A stretch of DNA of 64,000 nucleotides. Source: Geobacter sp. (lineage in GTDB: Bacteria > Desulfobacterota > Desulfuromonadia > Geobacterales > Pseudopelobacteraceae). Of the stretch, positions 60,399-64,000 are shown one piece after another (position 1 is the stretch's first letter; each line of letters starts with the position of its first letter). The stretch covers positions 620,001 to 684,000 of the forward strand of contig WKKS01000001.1 of assembly GCA_009684515.1 (NCBI GenBank). The letters run 5' to 3'. The position numbers were made by a program, and so were the translations under genes. The notes beneath the pieces are model-generated. The model was given only the letters and a program-made list of their open reading frames with translations. It ran no database searches and was not told the DNA's origin.

Positions 60399-60443
60399 CG
60401 ACTCGACTCTCAACAGCCGCAAAACGGCCTAACACTCACCCCG

Positions 60444-61097
60444 TTAAAAACCTAGATCAGCGTTGACCACCAAAACATGGAGATCAGTAAAGCGCGGTTT
60501 CCGGTCAATAATTGTCGCTATCCGGCAGATTCGCTCGGGAGAATTGCAATTGCTGCAGAATCCGGTCCTGGCGCAGGGCGTATTAAAGTTCAGGCGTTTT
60601 GCATTGGGCGGCGTTGCATGGTTTTTGACACGGATAATTGCGTCCTGAGAAGTACCATCCACCAGCTTGTTGCGCCCGGCCACGATTATCACCTTGCGAG
60701 GGCCGAAAAACATGGCTCCCACGCGGTTCCCGGTCGCGTCAATATTGACCAGCTCACCGGATAGCGTCAGTGCATTGCAGCCCGAAAGAAATAGATCGCA
60801 GGTCAGCTGGCTGCGCATGATTTCCAGCCTCTCATCAAGTGACAGCGCCGGATGGCCGTGGTTGAGAATCTGTTTACCCAGGTCGCGCAACCGTGCTTCG
60901 ACCCCCATTCCGGCGATCGACATGGAACCTCCAAAGCCGACCGTCACTGCATCGCCAGCCTCGGACAAGATATAATCCGAGGCTTCCTGAGTAGTGGCGC
61001 AATAACGGGCCGTAAAGCCGTTTTTACCGAGCGACTCGACCGCTTTCTGACACTTCTGCTCATGGGTCCATTGGACAAGCTCTTCAGTAGTTGCCAT
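60444..61097 (-). CDS. LUD-domain protein
   Basis: A 217-residue protein of the LutC/LUD (DUF162) family. It has VTVGFGGSMSIAGMG, DLFLSGCNALTLSGELVNIDATGNRVGAM and a C-terminal Cys-rich RTGFCSNCNSPERICRI. LutC takes part in lactate oxidation, but single LUD proteins like this have no settled role. The extra Cys could bind Fe-S. It lies 6 bases downstream of the secreted cyclophilin gene, so the two are probably co-transcribed. Confidence 0.88.
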   Translation of the reverse strand: MATTEELVQWTHEQKCQKAVESLGKNGFTARYCATTQEASDYILSEAGDAVTVGFGGSMSIAGMGVEARLRDLGKQILNHGHPALSLDERLEIMRSQLTCDLFLSGCNALTLSGELVNIDATGNRVGAMFFGPRKVIIVAGRNKLVDGTSQDAIIRVKNHATPPNAKRLNFNTPCARTGFCSNCNSPERICRIATIIDRKPRFTDLHVLVVNADLGF

Positions 61098-61103
61098 AAG
61101 TCC

Positions 61104-61685
61104 CTACTTTACCAGTTTTACCGACTTGACCGATTTTATGAAGATCGGTGTTTCGGGCATGTTTTGGAAAACCATATTAACGTTATGGGTCTTGGCAGAA
61201 ACGATCTTGTCAACCACATCCATACCATCAACAACCTTGCCGAAAACCGCGTAACCGGCGCCATCGGGACTGGGGCGATTGAGCATGTTATTGTCCACCA
61301 CGTTAATGAAAAACTGGGCAGTGGCACTGTCAGGAGCTGATGTTCTGGCCATTGCGAGTGTTCCGCGATCATTTTTCAAACCATTTGCCGCCTCGTTTTT
61401 AATAGCGGCCCTGGTCGGTTTCTGTTTGCGATCGGCGGTAAATCCGCCCCCCTGGGCCATGAAGCCGGGGATAACTCGGTGGAAGATGGTGTCATTGTAA
61501 AATCCGCTGTTGGCGTATTCCAGGAAGTTTTTGACGCTGATCGGAGCTTCTTTCTCGAAAAGCTCGATTTTGACATTCCCGAGAGTGGTTTCCATTACAA
61601 CAACAGGATTTTTCTTGCCTTCTGCGAAAGCTAATCCGGCCATAAGACAAACAATTGCGACAGCACTCAACATTTTTTTCAACAT
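61104..61685 (-). CDS. Secreted cyclophilin-type peptidyl-prolyl isomerase
   Basis: A 193-residue protein with signal peptide (1-21). The cyclophilin core is clear: METTLGNVKIELFEKEAPISVKNF, FHRVIPGFMAQGGGF, GTLAMARTSAPDSATAQFFIN and VFGKVVDGMDVVD. The Arg and Phe of the active site are present. It is expected to help folding of periplasmic proteins. GGAGG lies upstream of the ATG. Confidence 0.94.
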   Translation of the reverse strand: MLKKMLSAVAIVCLMAGLAFAEGKKNPVVVMETTLGNVKIELFEKEAPISVKNFLEYANSGFYNDTIFHRVIPGFMAQGGGFTADRKQKPTRAAIKNEAANGLKNDRGTLAMARTSAPDSATAQFFINVVDNNMLNRPSPDGAGYAVFGKVVDGMDVVDKIVSAKTHNVNMVFQNMPETPIFIKSVKSVKLVK

Positions 61686-61792
61686 GACTACCTCCAGAGA
61701 TGATTAATAACAGCACAATACGGGAATAAGCGTCCTAAATCAATGTCGCCATGGACAACGGATCACAGCCTGATCCCGGACCAGCAGGAAGA

Positions 61793-62215
61793 TCACATGC
61801 CGTTGCAGGGACCATTGCAGCCGCCGACCGGCCCATTGCCGCAGTGGCGCCCCTTGCCGTCCTTCTTGAAACACTCGCCGTCACGCATTCCATTGTCCGT
61901 AATGCCGCTCTGCGTGCGAATGTCGTGTATCCTGGCCTGGATGGCCTTGATGTCGGCCTTCAGAGCGGCGACCCTGGCACTGTCGGGAGTCGCTTTAAGA
62001 TTCTCACGCTGCACTTCAAAACGTTTCAGCATCATTTCCTGACGCAGGTCGATGGTATTCTGCTGGAAAGCGCGCTGTTGGTCCGTCATGGTTCCAGCCT
62101 GGGCGCAATCGCCGCACCCGCCATCCATGCCACCCCTGTGCATTCCCGCCCGGGCATTGCCATTTACTGCCAATGCCAACGTTATTGCCGCAATTGCTAC
62201 CATAACTTTTTTCAT
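61793..62215 (-). CDS. Periplasmic heavy-metal-sensor-like (Spy/ZraP-type) protein
   Basis: A 140-residue protein with signal peptide (about 1-23). After a Met/Gly/His/Cys-rich part (GMHRGGMDGGCGDC) comes a helix with LRQEMMLKRFEVQREN, as in Spy, CnrX and ZraP. The tail is rich in Gly and Cys (CFKKDGKGRHCGNGPVGGCNGPC). It may bind metal or act as an envelope chaperone. It is a single gene. Confidence 0.75.
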   Translation of the reverse strand: MKKVMVAIAAITLALAVNGNARAGMHRGGMDGGCGDCAQAGTMTDQQRAFQQNTIDLRQEMMLKRFEVQRENLKATPDSARVAALKADIKAIQARIHDIRTQSGITDNGMRDGECFKKDGKGRHCGNGPVGGCNGPCNGM

Positions 62216-62309
62216 ATTGTTTCCTCCGCTGCAGTATTTGTATCTTCATAGCATAAAGCAAAATTGCGAAACTGTAATGATCAAATTGTCAAAAAGTGAT
62301 CAACCTGCA

Positions 62310-63482
62310 TCAATTGAGGCCGGTTGGCGGTTTTAGCGGAAAATTTGAGCCGGGCTGGCTGTCCGCCATTCCAATAGCCAGAGTAAATTGGAACGACTCT
62401 CCGGGAGCCAGTGAGCGGGGTCCCCAGCGGAGTCCGATGAATCGGTTATCGGGACTGCTGAGCGGTGTTTTATCACTGAAGACCGGAATACCGTCGGTGT
62501 TGCTGAAGTAGGCCCGTTCCGGCCTTCCCTTGGGATCCCATTCAATGAAATTTGCTTTTTGCGTGTAGTCGGCCTGATTTTCGCCAATATTCTGATTTCC
62601 GTGGTCATACATTCCGGCGAACGTGTTGGATGTGGTATCGATCCATAATTCGTTAAACACCAGACGATCTTTCAGCCAGCCGATATTGCCTTTTGATGAG
62701 CCAAAGTTGCCCAGCCACGGTTCGTCACCGTATGAATAGATGAATGCCTCCGGCGAAACACCGGCATTGGTGATGCTGGTTGTCAATCTGAAGAAAGTGT
62801 CGCCGGTGTGGTACTTGAGCGTTTTAACGATATCGAACGATTCTGTGTTAATGACAGCGTGGTGGCGGCTCTGCAGAGTAACGCCATCACGCCCGCTTTC
62901 CAGCACTTTGCTGCCCACAAATTCCCACGAAGATGGGTAGACAGGCCGCATGGACTGATTCGCTGCGTAAATGACTTCGTTGACATTGCACCAGATATGA
63001 AAATACCTGCTGCCGTCATAGTAAGCCATTCCGCTCTCATCCCGGTTGAAAATTTGACTGTCCGGGTCACTGCCCGGAAGATTTCCCCCCACGAAGAGCC
63101 CTCTGGCTGGCAGGAGGCTGTTGGAATTGACAAAACGCCCCAGACAGATCAGGAGTTTTTTCCCATCGGGGTAAACGGTTTTGATAAAGCCCCTCCCCTC
63201 TTTATCGTTCCATTCGAATGACAGGCAAGGATTTTGTGGAGAGGGACATAGACCAAATGTGGACGCCTTTTTGAACGTGTTACCCGCCCTGCCCCAGATC
63301 AGCCGGTCGGTCTCCTCAGGAAACAGGTCATCGGTTATCTCCAGCCAATATCCGCCGTCACCTTTGAGCAGGAAAAGGCCTTCATAATCACTTTTGATGT
63401 TGATACGGACCTTGGAAAAAAAGGCAACTGTCAAGACAGAGAGCAGGAGAAGTGCGGATAAAAGCAGGCGTTTACGTTTCAC
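62310..63482 (-). CDS. Membrane-anchored beta-rich protein of unknown function
   Basis: A 390-residue protein (GTG start at 63482, GAGG eight bases upstream). A single hydrophobic segment at 5-22 looks like an N-terminal anchor or signal. The rest is beta-rich with many Trp, Asn and Gly, e.g. YGDEPWLGNFG, and ends in a Pro/Gly tail. No motif I know. It lies alone between the metal-sensor-like gene and hemH. Two upstream ATGs (63545, 63521) lack sites. Confidence 0.65.
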   Translation of the reverse strand: MKRKRLLLSALLLLSVLTVAFFSKVRINIKSDYEGLFLLKGDGGYWLEITDDLFPEETDRLIWGRAGNTFKKASTFGLCPSPQNPCLSFEWNDKEGRGFIKTVYPDGKKLLICLGRFVNSNSLLPARGLFVGGNLPGSDPDSQIFNRDESGMAYYDGSRYFHIWCNVNEVIYAANQSMRPVYPSSWEFVGSKVLESGRDGVTLQSRHHAVINTESFDIVKTLKYHTGDTFFRLTTSITNAGVSPEAFIYSYGDEPWLGNFGSSKGNIGWLKDRLVFNELWIDTTSNTFAGMYDHGNQNIGENQADYTQKANFIEWDPKGRPERAYFSNTDGIPVFSDKTPLSSPDNRFIGLRWGPRSLAPGESFQFTLAIGMADSQPGSNFPLKPPTGLN

Positions 63483-63618
63483 CGGGATTTCCTCTTGATG
63501 CCGATGTTGGAGGCGGGACATGAAGTAGCGGAGTGTGCGGTGCAAACAACACTACTCCGCCCTCTCATTAAAATCAAGAATGTTGTGTAAACGCTGTCTC
63601 AACGCAGTTTTTATGCAG

Positions 63619-64000
63619 TTAAGCGGCCCGCACCAACTCCGCCAGACAGTTGATAAATGCCGGAGAACTGTTAAGTGCTTCGGTGCGGCGAAAATCAGCT
63701 ATCCCCAGAGCGGCAGCCTCTTCCTTGTACTGGATGTCGATTTCGTAAAGTGTCTCGATATGGTCGGAAACAAAGGAAAGCGGAACCATCAGGAGCTGCT
63801 TGCAACCTGCGGCGGCCAGATCCGCAATTTTGGCTTCCGTGGAGGGCTCCAGCCACTTGACCGGACCGGCCCGTGACTGAAAAGCCAGATGGTGCGAAAC
63901 ATCTCCGAATTTTTCCATTGTCAGCTTGACTGTGCACTGAATGTGATCCAGGTATGGATCGCCTGAATCGATGAACGACTGGGGCAGTCCGTGGGCAGAG
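63619..64000 (-). CDS. hemH: Ferrochelatase HemH, C-terminal part (5' end outside window)
   Basis: The open frame reaches the window edge, so the gene starts beyond 64000. It shows [20 protein letters not shown], the ferrochelatase SxHG-type site with the His that takes part in metal insertion. [41 protein letters not shown] follows with the second metal-site Glu. It inserts iron into protoporphyrin (or coproporphyrin) in heme synthesis, in line with the cytochrome-rich life suggested here. Confidence 0.92.
   Translation of the reverse strand, partial: SAHGLPQSFIDSGDPYLDHIQCTVKLTMEKFGDVSHHLAFQSRAGPVKWLEPSTEAKIADLAAAGCKQLLMVPLSFVSDHIETLYEIDIQYKEEAAALGIADFRRTEALNSSPAFINCLAELVRAA

Noticed and set aside
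1-64000. tRNA, rRNA, CRISPR arrays, prophage or intact IS elements
   Set aside because: I looked through the gaps and saw none I could support.

Overview
The window looks like a chromosomal segment of a Geobacter-type anaerobe (Desulfuromonadota/Geobacterales). The basis is a pentaheme c-type cytochrome, a rubrerythrin, lysine synthesis by the DapL route (lysA-dapA-dapB-dapL), several c-di-GMP proteins, a FabMG-type enoyl reductase, and the general gene style. I ran no search; the assignment rests on recognising families. I found no rRNA, tRNA, CRISPR array, phage or intact insertion sequence.

Layout. 0-12.7 kb is mixed housekeeping and stress: the tail of a glycosyltransferase, DUF2288 and YceH-like proteins, an orphan sensor kinase, hflX and fabI, a three-gene cluster (DUF1858-like redox protein, small Fe-S protein, hemerythrin) behind a Crp/Fnr-like palindrome, a lipoprotein/radical-SAM pair, rubrerythrin and a YchJ/SEC-C protein. 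12.7-34.2 kb is the most distinctive part: a pentaheme cytochrome, two large GGDEF-EAL proteins and a complete pel exopolysaccharide operon on the minus strand. That operon reads pelA, an N-terminal PelB-like TPR protein, a PelB porin, pelC, an added GH114-like lipoprotein, then pelD, pelE, pelF and pelG. 34.3-39.2 kb is the lysine operon on the plus strand.

39.2-42 kb shows decay: a nucleotidyltransferase cut short at a repeat-like sequence, a GNAT pseudogene, a HAD phosphatase lacking motif IV, and what looks like a truncated cobalamin riboswitch. 42-64 kb returns to housekeeping: a DHH phosphoesterase, uraA-upp, a TPR radical-SAM protein, an NlpC/P60 hydrolase, a CdaA-YbbR fusion for c-di-AMP synthesis, ubiE, a fabMG-bamD-lipoprotein-plsY run, hypE-ybaK-GNAT, a PAS-GGDEF protein, larE, an Rrf2 regulator, comF, a LUD protein, a secreted cyclophilin, a periplasmic metal-sensor-like protein and the 3' part of hemH.

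How the genes work together. The pel operon should make, deacetylate and export a galactosamine-rich polysaccharide. PelD keeps an RxxD c-di-GMP site, so the two GGDEF-EAL proteins just downstream, one with a periplasmic heme motif, are natural candidates to tune it. The GH114-like lipoprotein would match a GalN/GalNAc polymer and is the most unusual part of the cluster. Two second-messenger systems (c-di-GMP and c-di-AMP) and two unrelated enoyl-ACP reductases (FabI and FabMG) share this window.
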